A stretch of DNA of 54,264 bases from an uncultured Paludibacter sp. (GTDB taxonomy: Bacteria > Bacteroidota > Bacteroidia > Bacteroidales > Paludibacteraceae). The notes beneath the pieces were generated by a model. That model was given only the letters and a program-made list of their open reading frames with translations. It did no database searches and was not told the origin of the DNA. Location: NCBI GenBank assembly GCA_937927845.1, contig CALFXE010000045.1:1-54264 (forward strand), in the 5' to 3' direction. A program made the position numbers and the translations under genes. Below are positions 45,437 through 53,921 of this stretch, in pieces (within the stretch, counting starts at the first letter, position 1; the number at the start of each line of letters is the position of its first letter).

Positions 45437-45477
45437 GTCTGCAATTCCCGACTTCTTGTGTAGTCGGGATTGCAGAC
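45437..45477. repeat. Strong hairpin between the GH36 gene and susC
   Basis: gtctgcaattcccgact (45437-45453) pairs with agtcgggattgcagac (45462-45477): 16 bp with one bulged T and an 8-nt loop. Neither strand has a T-run, so it is not a standard terminator. It may be an mRNA processing or stability element separating cytoplasmic-pathway genes from the SusCD part, or a member of a dispersed palindrome family. Confidence 0.75.
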
Positions 45478-45510
45478 TTACACACCAATAAAAAAACTAA
45501 ACCTATGTTC

Positions 45511-47556
45511 TTATTCATAAACTTCAATTAAATAATCTCTGGTAAACCTTGGTGTGATATATGGATGAGCACCATCAACCGTATATGTTTTTTTATCATC
45601 AGCAGTATATTCGCACACTGTGTATGTTTTATTTTTATCTAATCCTTTTAATTCTATAGAGTTATCCCATTCTTCTGCATAAAAAGCATAATATAATCTG
45701 TTGTTTTTCTTGATTACATGTGCTTCGGGCTTATCATATGCAATATCATATAGATTTAGATATTCGCCTTTAGAAATCATTTTATCATTGTATATACCAA
45801 CCCATTTTTTATATAATACTTCTTTTTCAGGTGTCAATACATAAGATTGTTTTACATGTGGATTGTCCTTAGGATACGTGAATTTAGATCCTATCACTCC
45901 ACCTATACCTATTTGTGTCCCGAAATCATCTCCATTATCACTTAGCTCTATATGATCTGCATAATAAGCTAAATCTTGCTTGATAGCTCTGTAGGCTTTT
46001 GCTTTCAGTCGCACCTGAAAACTGGAAGTTGGATCGGAAGCAACAGCTTGATTCATAAATGGGATATTGAAGAAGTTGATAGCACAACCACATGGACAAT
46101 TTTGAATAACTGCATATGACTTGTATTTTCTTGCTGTTTTATAAATGTTCTCAAAATAAGATGGAAGTTGCTCTATTGCTTGTTCCGGATAATCAAGTTT
46201 GCTGGCAGTATTATGATCAGGAGGACAGCAATTCATATGTTGACCATCTAATTTAAGTCCATCAAAATTCCAAGCTACAAAGAACATCTTTAGTAAATCA
46301 TCAGTATAAGTTTTTGTTATAGGGTTAACAGGTGATAAATAATAACTGTTCCACCATGAAATATGACGTGGTATCCATTCGTCTGTTTTTAATAGGGTAC
46401 CCGGATACTTTTCTAATACTTTCGTGCCCGGATCAGCAGCTAAAGGCGCCCACCATAATTTGGCTTTCAAACCTAACTTATGTATCTCGTCTGTCATTCT
46501 TCGCATGTCTTTATCTCCACCCGGAAATCTTTCGTTTGTCTCCCAATCTCCTTCTGCTATCTGATAACCATCATCAATATCTACCCACTTAAACCCTAAT
46601 TCTTTTACTTTTGGTAATGTGCCCATGACTTCATTTATTGTAAACATTCTTTCGTATCCCCATGCACACCATACAGGTTCAAAAGCTTCAGGCTCAGACT
46701 CCGGTAAGACTATATCCTCCATATCTTGCATATACTCAGAAAATTGGTTTAATGGATTATAGAAATCCCCATTATTAACGCTTATAAATGAATTGTATGT
46801 TTTTATTGTATCTCCTTTTGCAAATATTTCAGGTTCTTCGTACTCATATGCTAAAGATATACTTGCATAATCATTATAATTTATCCATTCTGTAGGCATA
46901 GATATAAGTTTTAAGGTGTTTTCGGTTAAACCGGTTGCAATTCCTCCATCCTTTCTCCATAAATATACCATAGGAATTCCACCGCCATAATCAGAATTAT
47001 TCATCCCTAAATAATTTTTCTGATAAAAACCTTGATTTACAGGTAGAATCCAATCTTTCCTCTCATTTGAAGATGAAGGTTGAAAAGACCACATTTCATT
47101 ACTATTTGTGTTGTCGATTATTCTTATCTCATGATTTTTCCATGCTTTTACAGTAATTGATTTGTCACCTTCATTTATATAATAAGTTTCAAATAATATC
47201 ATATCCGGAAAATCATTGAAAGCCGAGATTTTCTGATGTTTACTGATTTTAAATCCGTTTCTGTTATATGTTCCTGATATATTATAGTAAGACCCTTCAT
47301 TGTCTTCGGTCTTTACCGACTCTTTCAACTTAAAACTTCCTATCGTTAGTTCTTGTGCTATCAACTTATCTGATTCGTAAAAATCTTTAAAAAATTGATT
47401 TGTTCCCTTATTCAATGATTTTAATTGAATTTGCATCTGCTTGTCAATATTCAATTGTAAATCACCACTTTCAATAGTAACTTGTGACGAGCAACCATAT
47501 ATCAATATAGATATTAATAATAATAATGGTTGTTTAAAAGTGTTTTTGATTATCAT
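45511..47556 (-). CDS. GH36-like alpha-galactosidase/alpha-N-acetylgalactosaminidase, lipoprotein
   Basis: 681 residues. Lipobox LIYGC, lipidated Cys 22. N-terminal beta-supersandwich (~30-270), then a TIM barrel of the GH36/clan D type: WCAWGYERMFT, KWVDIDDGYQIAEGDWE (~324-340), LGLKAKLWWAPLAADPG. Putative nucleophile Asp437 in FDGLKLDGQH and acid/base Asp508 in AVASDPTSSF. GH36 contains both alpha-galactosidases and alpha-N-acetylgalactosaminidases; the aga-type neighbours favour the latter. Probably periplasmic or surface anchored. 18 nt from the amidohydrolase gene upstream, so in the same operon. Confidence 0.82.
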   Translation of the reverse strand: MIIKNTFKQPLLLLISILIYGCSSQVTIESGDLQLNIDKQMQIQLKSLNKGTNQFFKDFYESDKLIAQELTIGSFKLKESVKTEDNEGSYYNISGTYNRNGFKISKHQKISAFNDFPDMILFETYYINEGDKSITVKAWKNHEIRIIDNTNSNEMWSFQPSSSNERKDWILPVNQGFYQKNYLGMNNSDYGGGIPMVYLWRKDGGIATGLTENTLKLISMPTEWINYNDYASISLAYEYEEPEIFAKGDTIKTYNSFISVNNGDFYNPLNQFSEYMQDMEDIVLPESEPEAFEPVWCAWGYERMFTINEVMGTLPKVKELGFKWVDIDDGYQIAEGDWETNERFPGGDKDMRRMTDEIHKLGLKAKLWWAPLAADPGTKVLEKYPGTLLKTDEWIPRHISWWNSYYLSPVNPITKTYTDDLLKMFFVAWNFDGLKLDGQHMNCCPPDHNTASKLDYPEQAIEQLPSYFENIYKTARKYKSYAVIQNCPCGCAINFFNIPFMNQAVASDPTSSFQVRLKAKAYRAIKQDLAYYADHIELSDNGDDFGTQIGIGGVIGSKFTYPKDNPHVKQSYVLTPEKEVLYKKWVGIYNDKMISKGEYLNLYDIAYDKPEAHVIKKNNRLYYAFYAEEWDNSIELKGLDKNKTYTVCEYTADDKKTYTVDGAHPYITPRFTRDYLIEVYE

Positions 47557-47574
47557 ACTGAATATTTTTAGTTA

Positions 47575-48654
47575 TTAGCGAAATATTTTAATTGCATTTT
47601 GATAATATATTTTTTTTAATACTTTTTGGGGGAGATTCATGCCGCTATATGCCCAATGATACCCATAGTCGGGTATATAAAAATGTTCATCATCTGTTTC
47701 CAAAATTCTGAATATATTACGATACATTGTTTGACTCATTCCGTTGTCTGTTCCAAATAATACTCTATCAGCATGTTTTATTAAAAATGCTCTGGTTGTT
47801 TTAGGTGTTACGGCTGATTCACCCATTCTTCCTGCTATGTCAACATAAAGATTTGGATACTGATCTAATAATTTGCTTAACCTATTCAAATCATGATTCA
47901 TGTTTAAATAATGACAAGCAATAAAAATAGTTTTAGGATTATTTTTAACTGCGTTTTCAAATGAGTTCATTAATCCTTCGTATCCAAGTTCTACTTTTGT
48001 TGTGTCAATTGCCCAGTTAGCCGCAGTTAATAAGCCATCATTATGTAAATTTATATTTTCATACATCCATTTTGGTTCAGCTATATGAATGTTGATTGGC
48101 ATTTTTAACTCAGCACATTTTGCTAATAGAGGTTGTATTTTTGGATGATCAAGATGAATACCTCGTCCCGGAGTGGGGTAGCCATATAAATCGCCATCGC
48201 CTTTATCACCCATTTCTCCCACACCTACAGCTCCCATTTTGTGATGCTTAATTAATGTTTGAATAGCTCTGTCAGACCATCCCGAATCATCGAACCCAGT
48301 ATAGTCAAAACTTGTCCAAAATGCAAACCTGTCATGAAATGAAGAGTATTTTTTTACAAACTCTTCAAAAGGTTTTCCTATCCAATTGCAACTCAATAAA
48401 TGTGTTTTTTGAATACCACATGCATCCATATTTAGAATCCACTCAAGTATTTCTTCTTCATTCTGAGCATAATCATGTGAGTGTAAATCAATTATTGGAT
48501 ATTTCCCTTTTAACAAATCAGTTTTTTGTATTTTAAAAATGGAAATAGGCTGATAATTCTTCAACAATAAAGTGTCAATTAATTGTTGTGAAAAAGAATT
48601 TACTTTTAATAGTAATAGAAAAAACAATATTATTTTAAAACTTGGTGTGTTCAT
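47575..48654 (-). CDS. Exported amidohydrolase-family (PF04909-like) TIM-barrel hydrolase
   Basis: 359 residues. Signal peptide (SFKIILFFLLLLKVNSFSQ). Metal-ligand pattern of amidohydrolase 2: HxH in IIDLHSHDYAQ (~55-65), His in INIHIAEP, His in IACHYLNMNHDL and Asp in VLFGTDNGMSQ. No lipobox and no T9SS sorting domain, so probably periplasmic. Substrate unknown; relatives include decarboxylases, lactonases and amide hydrolases. Its place inside the GalNAc operon raises the possibility of acting on the acetamido group or a sugar-linked amide outside the cytoplasm, which is only a hypothesis. Confidence 0.75.
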   Translation of the reverse strand: MNTPSFKIILFFLLLLKVNSFSQQLIDTLLLKNYQPISIFKIQKTDLLKGKYPIIDLHSHDYAQNEEEILEWILNMDACGIQKTHLLSCNWIGKPFEEFVKKYSSFHDRFAFWTSFDYTGFDDSGWSDRAIQTLIKHHKMGAVGVGEMGDKGDGDLYGYPTPGRGIHLDHPKIQPLLAKCAELKMPINIHIAEPKWMYENINLHNDGLLTAANWAIDTTKVELGYEGLMNSFENAVKNNPKTIFIACHYLNMNHDLNRLSKLLDQYPNLYVDIAGRMGESAVTPKTTRAFLIKHADRVLFGTDNGMSQTMYRNIFRILETDDEHFYIPDYGYHWAYSGMNLPQKVLKKIYYQNAIKIFR

Positions 48655-48669
48655 GATTTTTTGATTAAT

Positions 48670-49488
48670 TTATTTCATAGATACTAATCGATATTTTTCT
48701 ATTAATAAGTCGACAACCGGAGTTATAGCTTTTGGGAAAACTTTTCTTAAATCAATTTCATCTGAATTTAATAAATGTGCTTTCAAAGCCCTCATAAATG
48801 TATCTTTTATTTCTGTTGCTAAATTTACTTTTACTATTCCATTAAGTATAGCTTCTTTTACTATGTCGTGAGGAATACCTGAACTGCCATGTAGTACTAA
48901 TGCAACATCTGTAGCCTGTCTGATTTCTTTTAATCGTTCAATGTCTAATTTTGGTGTTGATTTGTAAAAACCATGAGCAGACCCTATGGCAATTGCTAAT
49001 GCATTTACACCTGTCTGTGCAACAAAACTTGATGCTTCTTCTGCTGTGGTAAATCCTCCCGATTGCTCTTGTCCCAATTTAGCTACATAACCTAATTCAG
49101 CTTCTACGTTTGCTCCGTAAGATTTTGCTAATTCTACAACTTTTGCAGTCGTTTCAACATTAATTTCAAATGGTCTCTCGCTTGCATCAATCATTACAGA
49201 GTCAAAACCCTCATCCAAACATGCTTGTACTAATTCAATCGTATCTCCATGATCTAAATGTAACCATCCTTCAATACCATATTCTGATAAACCTGTTTGT
49301 GCCAGTGCTACAGCTTGTTTTAACCCCATATATTCTATTGAAGAACGAGTTAATTGCAATATGACAGGAGATTGTATATTAGATGAAGCAGTCAAAACAG
49401 CTTTTAATGTTTCAAAATTATAATAGTTTGTAGCTAATAAAGCTGTTTTATTCTTCTGACACTGTTTAAGTTTATCTTGTAATATCAT
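48670..49488 (-). CDS. kbaY: Class II tagatose-1,6-bisphosphate aldolase, catalytic subunit
   Basis: 272 residues. Class II aldolase motifs: WLHLDHGDT (zinc His, ~78-86), EAELGYVAKLGQE, ALAIAIGSAHGFYK (zinc His) and VLHGSSGIPHD. Paired with a KbaZ/GatZ-type partner subunit in the same operon, which argues for tagatose-1,6-bisphosphate rather than fructose-1,6-bisphosphate. It cleaves the substrate to dihydroxyacetone phosphate and glyceraldehyde-3-phosphate. Its ATG overlaps the pfkB stop (ATGA). kbaY or gatY cannot be distinguished from sequence alone. Confidence 0.87.
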   Translation of the reverse strand: MILQDKLKQCQKNKTALLATNYYNFETLKAVLTASSNIQSPVILQLTRSSIEYMGLKQAVALAQTGLSEYGIEGWLHLDHGDTIELVQACLDEGFDSVMIDASERPFEINVETTAKVVELAKSYGANVEAELGYVAKLGQEQSGGFTTAEEASSFVAQTGVNALAIAIGSAHGFYKSTPKLDIERLKEIRQATDVALVLHGSSGIPHDIVKEAILNGIVKVNLATEIKDTFMRALKAHLLNSDEIDLRKVFPKAITPVVDLLIEKYRLVSMK

Positions 49489-50435
49489 AATTCTAAATTT
49501 TGATTGAATTTTTCTTTTGCAGTGTTAACAATATTTTCTTTTGAAGAAAAAGCACCGGTCCCTCCTGCAGCAGTTGTATTAATCGCACCAGAAAGATTTC
49601 CAACTCGTTGACACTCAACAGATGATCTGCCTTTTACAAATTGAGATATGTATCCTGCATTAAAACTGTCACCTGCTCCAATGGCATCCACTACTTCTGT
49701 GTTTAAAAATGCAGGCATGTTATTAATCTTATCTTTTTCGACCAACATTGAACCTTTATTGCTTCTTTTTATCACACAAGTATTTATATGTGGTTTAATT
49801 TTTTCAATTGCCTCTTCTAATGTCTTTGATACTGTTAAAAACAATAATTCTGTTTCGTTAGGGATAAAAACACTTATCAATGGTAGTATTTTAGCGTAAT
49901 CAAAATCCCATTTTTCTATCGGATCCCATTGTGTGTCAAGAGAAGTGGTAACTCCACATTCTTTAGCGTATTCCAATATCTCAATCAAATCCCTTTTTAT
50001 ACCCGACTGAAGAAAAATGGACGAGATATGAACATGTTTTGTATTTTTAAATATATCCTTATCAATATCATCAAAACTCATCATATCCATTGTTCCTTGA
50101 TAAGTTACCATTGCTCTATCTTCGTTATAATTCAATACTATAGTTGCTCCGGTTGCAGCCTTGTCTGTTTCAATTAGTAATGATGTGTCAACTCCTTTAG
50201 ATTGTAGACTTGTTTTTACTAAATCACCAAAACTATCTTTCCCTATCATTCCGACGAAAGCCGTTTTTACTCCTAAAGATGCAATATTTGCTGCAAAGAT
50301 TGCAGTTGAGCTACCTAAAGTCAGAATCATGTTCTGTGCAAACTTTTCTTTACCAACTTCAGGTTCGCCATCAATTTTATTTAAAATCAAATCGGCATTT
50401 AATTCACCGAGTGCTAATACATCGAATTTCTTCAT
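49485..50435 (-). CDS. PfkB-family sugar kinase, probable tagatose-6-phosphate kinase
   Basis: 316 residues. Ribokinase-fold signatures: ALGELNADLI at the N-terminus, LGSSTAIFAANIASLGVKTAFVGMIG (given in parts: GSSTAIFAAN and GVKTAFVGMIGKD) and the catalytic DAIGAGDSFNAG (~249-260) with the general base Asp. Located between the two aldolase subunit genes and overlapping both (1 nt and 4 nt), so translation is coupled. Context indicates phosphorylation of tagatose-6-phosphate to the bisphosphate, the step between AgaS and the aldolase. Specificity is inferred. Confidence 0.82.
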   Translation of the reverse strand: MKKFDVLALGELNADLILNKIDGEPEVGKEKFAQNMILTLGSSTAIFAANIASLGVKTAFVGMIGKDSFGDLVKTSLQSKGVDTSLLIETDKAATGATIVLNYNEDRAMVTYQGTMDMMSFDDIDKDIFKNTKHVHISSIFLQSGIKRDLIEILEYAKECGVTTSLDTQWDPIEKWDFDYAKILPLISVFIPNETELLFLTVSKTLEEAIEKIKPHINTCVIKRSNKGSMLVEKDKINNMPAFLNTEVVDAIGAGDSFNAGYISQFVKGRSSVECQRVGNLSGAINTTAAGGTGAFSSKENIVNTAKEKFNQNLEL

Positions 50436-51661
50436 TATAATAAATCATTTAAATTAATAAGATTAAATGCACGGAAATACTTATCCATATTATGTTCAAT
50501 TTTACCTAGTACGATAGCTTCAGCATCAATACCATTTTTATTCAAATTGTCGTATAACTGCTGTCTTGATGCAATTGCTTCTGCATTCTGCCAAATATAT
50601 CTACAACTGGTTTTTACAATCCAATTTTTTCTTTCATCATGTAATTCGAAAAGAGTTTTACCAATTTCATCAGGTTGCAGCCATTTTTTCCAACGATTCG
50701 ATTCATCAACTAATTTCCACAATGTGTTTTTAATGTTTGATAATTTAGCAATTCGCTTTTCCTTATAAAGTTTAAGTTCTTTTTCTTCTAATTCAATTAA
50801 TGCATCATATTCGCTAATAGTAAACTCCGGTCCGACATTGGCTGCCCCTATACCACTTAGCGGGTAATCTTCCGGATTTACTACATCATCGGTATAATGA
50901 CCTTTAATATAACTACCATATTTCCTTACCTTATCAGCAAGTTGTTTGGCTACATCTCTATCGAAAGTTGTAGTGTGTAAGTCTGTCCCAACTTTCCCAA
51001 CAATAAAAATAGGCCATACATGCTCTAATCCAACTGATTTCAAACCTTTCTTTAGTTCTATTAGAAATGTTTCAAATGTTTCGTCATCTGCTAAACCACC
51101 ATGAACCTCTTCTGTACCTACTTCATAAGAAATCGGTGCTAAGTTATACTTTTTAATAAAATCTTCTATATGTTTTATTAATTCTACTGTTCGTGCAACT
51201 ACTACATGAATATCAATAATCTCATCTTTTGCTAAGAAAATATCAACAGTAGGATCAACATGAATCAGATGATATCCAGCTAAAATTGCATCTTCAAATG
51301 ATTTTTTAACAGCAGCCATAGCACGTTCGGTGTCCCATCTTTCTTGTGTTTGTATGTCTTTCAACCACGGACCTCCATGATCAATAGCTGCAATATATGG
51401 TCCTGTAAAGTTAACCGCTTCTGCTTCTAATTTAAGCAAATCCATAAATTCTTGTTGATTTAGACCTGTATATCCTCTATCTCCATCAACCTGGTTTAGA
51501 GTTGCAGCAAATTTTATTGGAGCATTATTTCGCTTTGCCGATCTGAATGATGCTTTAATTGCAGCTATAGAATTAGGACAAGCAGCAAACAATGTGCGTT
51601 TTACGCCTGTTTCTTTTTCTAATTTTGCAATCTTTAATAAAATGTCTTCTGTTAATGCCAT
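50435..51661 (-). CDS. kbaZ: Tagatose-bisphosphate aldolase non-catalytic subunit (KbaZ/GatZ)
   Basis: 408 residues, typical. Family features: FAACPNSIAAIKASF, FAATLNQVDGDRGYTGL, IDHGGPWLKD, LIHVDPTVD, SYEVGTEEVHGGLAD, GHYTDDVVNPEDYPLSGIG and VGPEFTISEYDAL. KbaZ-type subunits stabilise and activate the catalytic KbaY/GatY aldolase. Its presence is the strongest single marker for the tagatose (galactosamine/galactitol) route here. Follows agaS by 26 nt and overlaps the pfkB gene start by one base. Confidence 0.93.
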   Translation of the reverse strand: MALTEDILLKIAKLEKETGVKRTLFAACPNSIAAIKASFRSAKRNNAPIKFAATLNQVDGDRGYTGLNQQEFMDLLKLEAEAVNFTGPYIAAIDHGGPWLKDIQTQERWDTERAMAAVKKSFEDAILAGYHLIHVDPTVDIFLAKDEIIDIHVVVARTVELIKHIEDFIKKYNLAPISYEVGTEEVHGGLADDETFETFLIELKKGLKSVGLEHVWPIFIVGKVGTDLHTTTFDRDVAKQLADKVRKYGSYIKGHYTDDVVNPEDYPLSGIGAANVGPEFTISEYDALIELEEKELKLYKEKRIAKLSNIKNTLWKLVDESNRWKKWLQPDEIGKTLFELHDERKNWIVKTSCRYIWQNAEAIASRQQLYDNLNKNGIDAEAIVLGKIEHNMDKYFRAFNLINLNDLL

Positions 51662-51687
51662 GTTTATTATTTTTTTAATTTATATTC

Positions 51688-52830
51688 TTAGTCATTGTAA
51701 ATTGTAACTCCTTCAACTACTCGTGCGATATTGCCTGAAACCGAAGGACTGTCGGGATTTAATCCCATTGATATAGATTTATAATATCCTAATAATTGAC
51801 CTATTAGTACATAAGGAATAAAATAGTATGCATTGGTAGACTGTGATATGTTGTCTAAATTGAGATTTAAATCTAACTTCACACCATCTATATTAATCTT
51901 ATTACCTGATGATATACCTATTTGTGCGATAACATTGTTATTCTGATTTATTTGTTTCACTAAATCAACTTCATATTTGCGAATATGCTCGTTTGATGAG
52001 AAAAGGTAGATTAATAACGTATCCTTGTCAATTACAGCTTTTGGACCGTGTCTGAAACCTAAAAATGAATCATGCTTACATATAACTTGTCCATCAGTTA
52101 GTTCTTGTAGTTTTAAATGACACTCTTCTGCAATTCCTTTGAGTTCGCCGGAGCCTAAAAATACTGCTCTTTTGAAATTTAAAGTAGCAATTTGTTTAAT
52201 TAAATGTTTGTAGTTTTGTATAAATGCTTCTGAACTCTTGTTTATGCTATCAATTTTACTTTTCTCTTCACTTATGTCGTTTATGTTTATATATAATATG
52301 AAAGATAAAAGCATGGTGGTGAAACTGCTTGTCATAGCCAAACTCTTATCATTTGTTTCAGGTGGAAGTAAAAGAAGAAGTGAATTAGAGTCATTAGCAT
52401 TTTTTGCTAACTGCCCGTTCTCATTACATGTAACTATGATATTAGTAACCTTTTTACATAGTCTTTCAGCTAATTCAACGGTGGCTAAACTTTCCGGACT
52501 ATTCCCAGAACGCGCAAATGAAACTAAAACTATTTCTTTATCCTTTTGAAATGCTGCATCAGGATGAGTGATAATATCTGTAGTTGACATAGCAATACAG
52601 TTACTATAACCATATAAAGGCATTATATACAGCAAAGCATTACCTATAAAAGCTGATGTGCCGGCTCCTGTAAGAATAATTGTAGAATGTTTCGAAATAT
52701 TATTCGTAATCATAAACTTTTCGATTTTCTCCTTGTTTGATAATATTGAATCGTATTCTTTCATCCACATTCTTGGCTGTTGCTCTATTTCAGCAATTGT
52801 ATGTGTACCTATATTTAAAGTAGCTGTCAT
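51688..52830 (-). CDS. agaS: AgaS-type SIS-domain galactosamine-6-phosphate deaminase/isomerase
   Basis: 380 residues with two SIS domains. Motifs: ILTGAGTSAFIGN (~52-64), SFARSGNSPESLAT, TSSFTTMLL, FLGSGELKGIAEE, DSFLGFRHGPKAVI and the AgaS C-terminus LNPDSPSVSGNIARVV. AgaS converts galactosamine-6-phosphate to tagatose-6-phosphate plus ammonia. First gene of the minus-strand operon; its promoter at 52863-52893 contains a TTCGAA palindrome likely bound by the divergent DeoR-type regulator. Confidence 0.92.
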   Translation of the reverse strand: MTATLNIGTHTIAEIEQQPRMWMKEYDSILSNKEKIEKFMITNNISKHSTIILTGAGTSAFIGNALLYIMPLYGYSNCIAMSTTDIITHPDAAFQKDKEIVLVSFARSGNSPESLATVELAERLCKKVTNIIVTCNENGQLAKNANDSNSLLLLLPPETNDKSLAMTSSFTTMLLSFILYININDISEEKSKIDSINKSSEAFIQNYKHLIKQIATLNFKRAVFLGSGELKGIAEECHLKLQELTDGQVICKHDSFLGFRHGPKAVIDKDTLLIYLFSSNEHIRKYEVDLVKQINQNNNVIAQIGISSGNKINIDGVKLDLNLNLDNISQSTNAYYFIPYVLIGQLLGYYKSISMGLNPDSPSVSGNIARVVEGVTIYND

Positions 52831-52862
52831 ATATTTAAAGTTGATTTTTGTTTCGATAAGTG

Positions 52863-52893
52863 CAAATGTATGAAATGTATGTTTCGAAACAAA
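52863..52893 (-). promoter_or_regulatory. Promoter of the agaS operon
   Basis: On the minus strand TTTG (complement of 52890-52893), exactly 19 nt, then TACATTTG (complement of 52863-52870). Full match to the Bacteroidota promoter pattern. The spacer holds the palindrome GTTTCGAAAC next to the -33 box, well placed for repression. Confidence 0.82.
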
Positions 52894-53040
52894 ACATTCG
52901 TAAATATGTTGTAAAACATAAAATTATATGTATTTTGGTAATTGTGTGATTATGAATAAATTAAATCTAAGCACAGTGCTTAATATTGGTTTCGAAGTAT
53001 TTCGAAAGTGAATATTTGAATGTTTTCGAAATGTTTCGAA
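52881..53040. promoter_or_regulatory. TTCGAA operator array for the DeoR-type regulator
   Basis: Five TTCGAA cores in a 160-bp divergent region: one inside the 10-bp palindrome GTTTCGAAAC (52881-52890) within the agaS promoter, a pair at 52991-52996 and 53001-53006, and a pair at 53025-53030 and 53035-53040 just ahead of the regulator's -7 box. Both pairs have 10-bp spacing, one helical turn. A further half-site TTTCGATA lies at 52851-52858. DeoR/GlpR-type repressors commonly use TTCG-containing repeats. Binding is inferred. Confidence 0.7.
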
Positions 53041-53049
53041 ACTTTTATT

Positions 53050-53057
53050 TATCTTTG
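53050..53057 (+). promoter_or_regulatory. -7 box of the DeoR-type regulator gene
   Basis: TATCTTTG at 53050-53057, 39 nt before the ATG. No TTTG lies 19-21 nt upstream; instead the TTCGAA pair occupies the -33 area, consistent with autoregulation. Confidence 0.6.
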
Positions 53058-53096
53058 TGCTCTTAATAATGGTAAATCGTAAATTTTTTTAAGGTT

Positions 53097-53885
53097 ATGG
53101 CATACTATAATTCTACAAGGGAAAGAAGAGCTGAAATTCTTCAAGAGTTAACAAATAATCCGGAGGTAACTGTTGGTCAGTTAAGTAATAGGTTTCAAGT
53201 GTCTGAAGTTACAATTCGTAAAGATCTGAATGAGCTTAAAAGAAAAAATCTGCTTACTCGTGTTCGTGGAGGTGCAATGCGTTTGCCCGAAGTTAATTCT
53301 GGTTTTGATATTGCAATACAAGATAAGCAATTGTTTCATTATAAAGAAAAACAAGCTATAGGCAGGTTAGCGGCTACATTAATTAATGAAAATGAAACTA
53401 TTTTGCTCGATTCCGGTACTACAACTTTGGAGATTGCCCGTAATCTTCATACTTTTAAGAATCTTACTATTGTTACAAATGCAATTAATATTGCAGTGGA
53501 ATTATCAAATTACAAAAGATTTACTGTAATATTGTTAGGGGGGCACTTGAGAGAAGCTTCATTATCTACGGTCGGACCATTAGCTGAATCTATATTGAAA
53601 ATATTTTATTGTGATAAACTTTTTCTTGGTGTTGATAGCTTTAATATTGAGCAAGGTCTTTCAACTCATAATCTCGAAGAAGCTAATATAAATCAGACAA
53701 TGATGTCGATGTCAAAAGAAACAATAGCAGTGTTCGATTCTTCTAAATTTAATAAGAGAAGTTTCACTTTTATTACTTCAGTTGATAAAATAGATACTGT
53801 GGTAACTGATGAAGGTATACCATCTGACATTCGCACACAACTAAGAAATATGAAAGTTAATGTTGAGATTGCTCGAATAGTTTAA
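53097..53885 (+). CDS. DeoR/GlpR-family transcriptional repressor of the aga-type locus
   Basis: 262 residues. N-terminal helix-turn-helix (RRAEILQELTNNPEVTVGQL; FQVSEVTIRKDLNELKRK; LTRVRGGAMRLP), then the sugar-phosphate sensing domain with LLDSGTTTLEIARNL (~100-114), TIVTNAINIAVEL, ILLGGHLREASLSTVGP and FLGVDSFNIEQGLST, then VFDSSKFNKRSF. Relatives (AgaR, GatR, LacR) release DNA on binding a pathway phosphosugar such as galactosamine-6-phosphate or tagatose phosphates. Divergent from agaS with shared operators. Unlike most SusCD loci, no ECF sigma/anti-sigma pair or hybrid two-component sensor is seen nearby. Confidence 0.9.
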   Translation: MAYYNSTRERRAEILQELTNNPEVTVGQLSNRFQVSEVTIRKDLNELKRKNLLTRVRGGAMRLPEVNSGFDIAIQDKQLFHYKEKQAIGRLAATLINENETILLDSGTTTLEIARNLHTFKNLTIVTNAINIAVELSNYKRFTVILLGGHLREASLSTVGPLAESILKIFYCDKLFLGVDSFNIEQGLSTHNLEEANINQTMMSMSKETIAVFDSSKFNKRSFTFITSVDKIDTVVTDEGIPSDIRTQLRNMKVNVEIARIV

Positions 53886-53921
53886 GTTTATAATTGTAAA
53901 TATACAATTTGAAATTATTCT

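Noticed and set aside
53886..53921. Terminator between the regulator and acs
   Set aside because: Only a weak 6-bp AT stem (attgta/tacaat) is seen, not enough to call.
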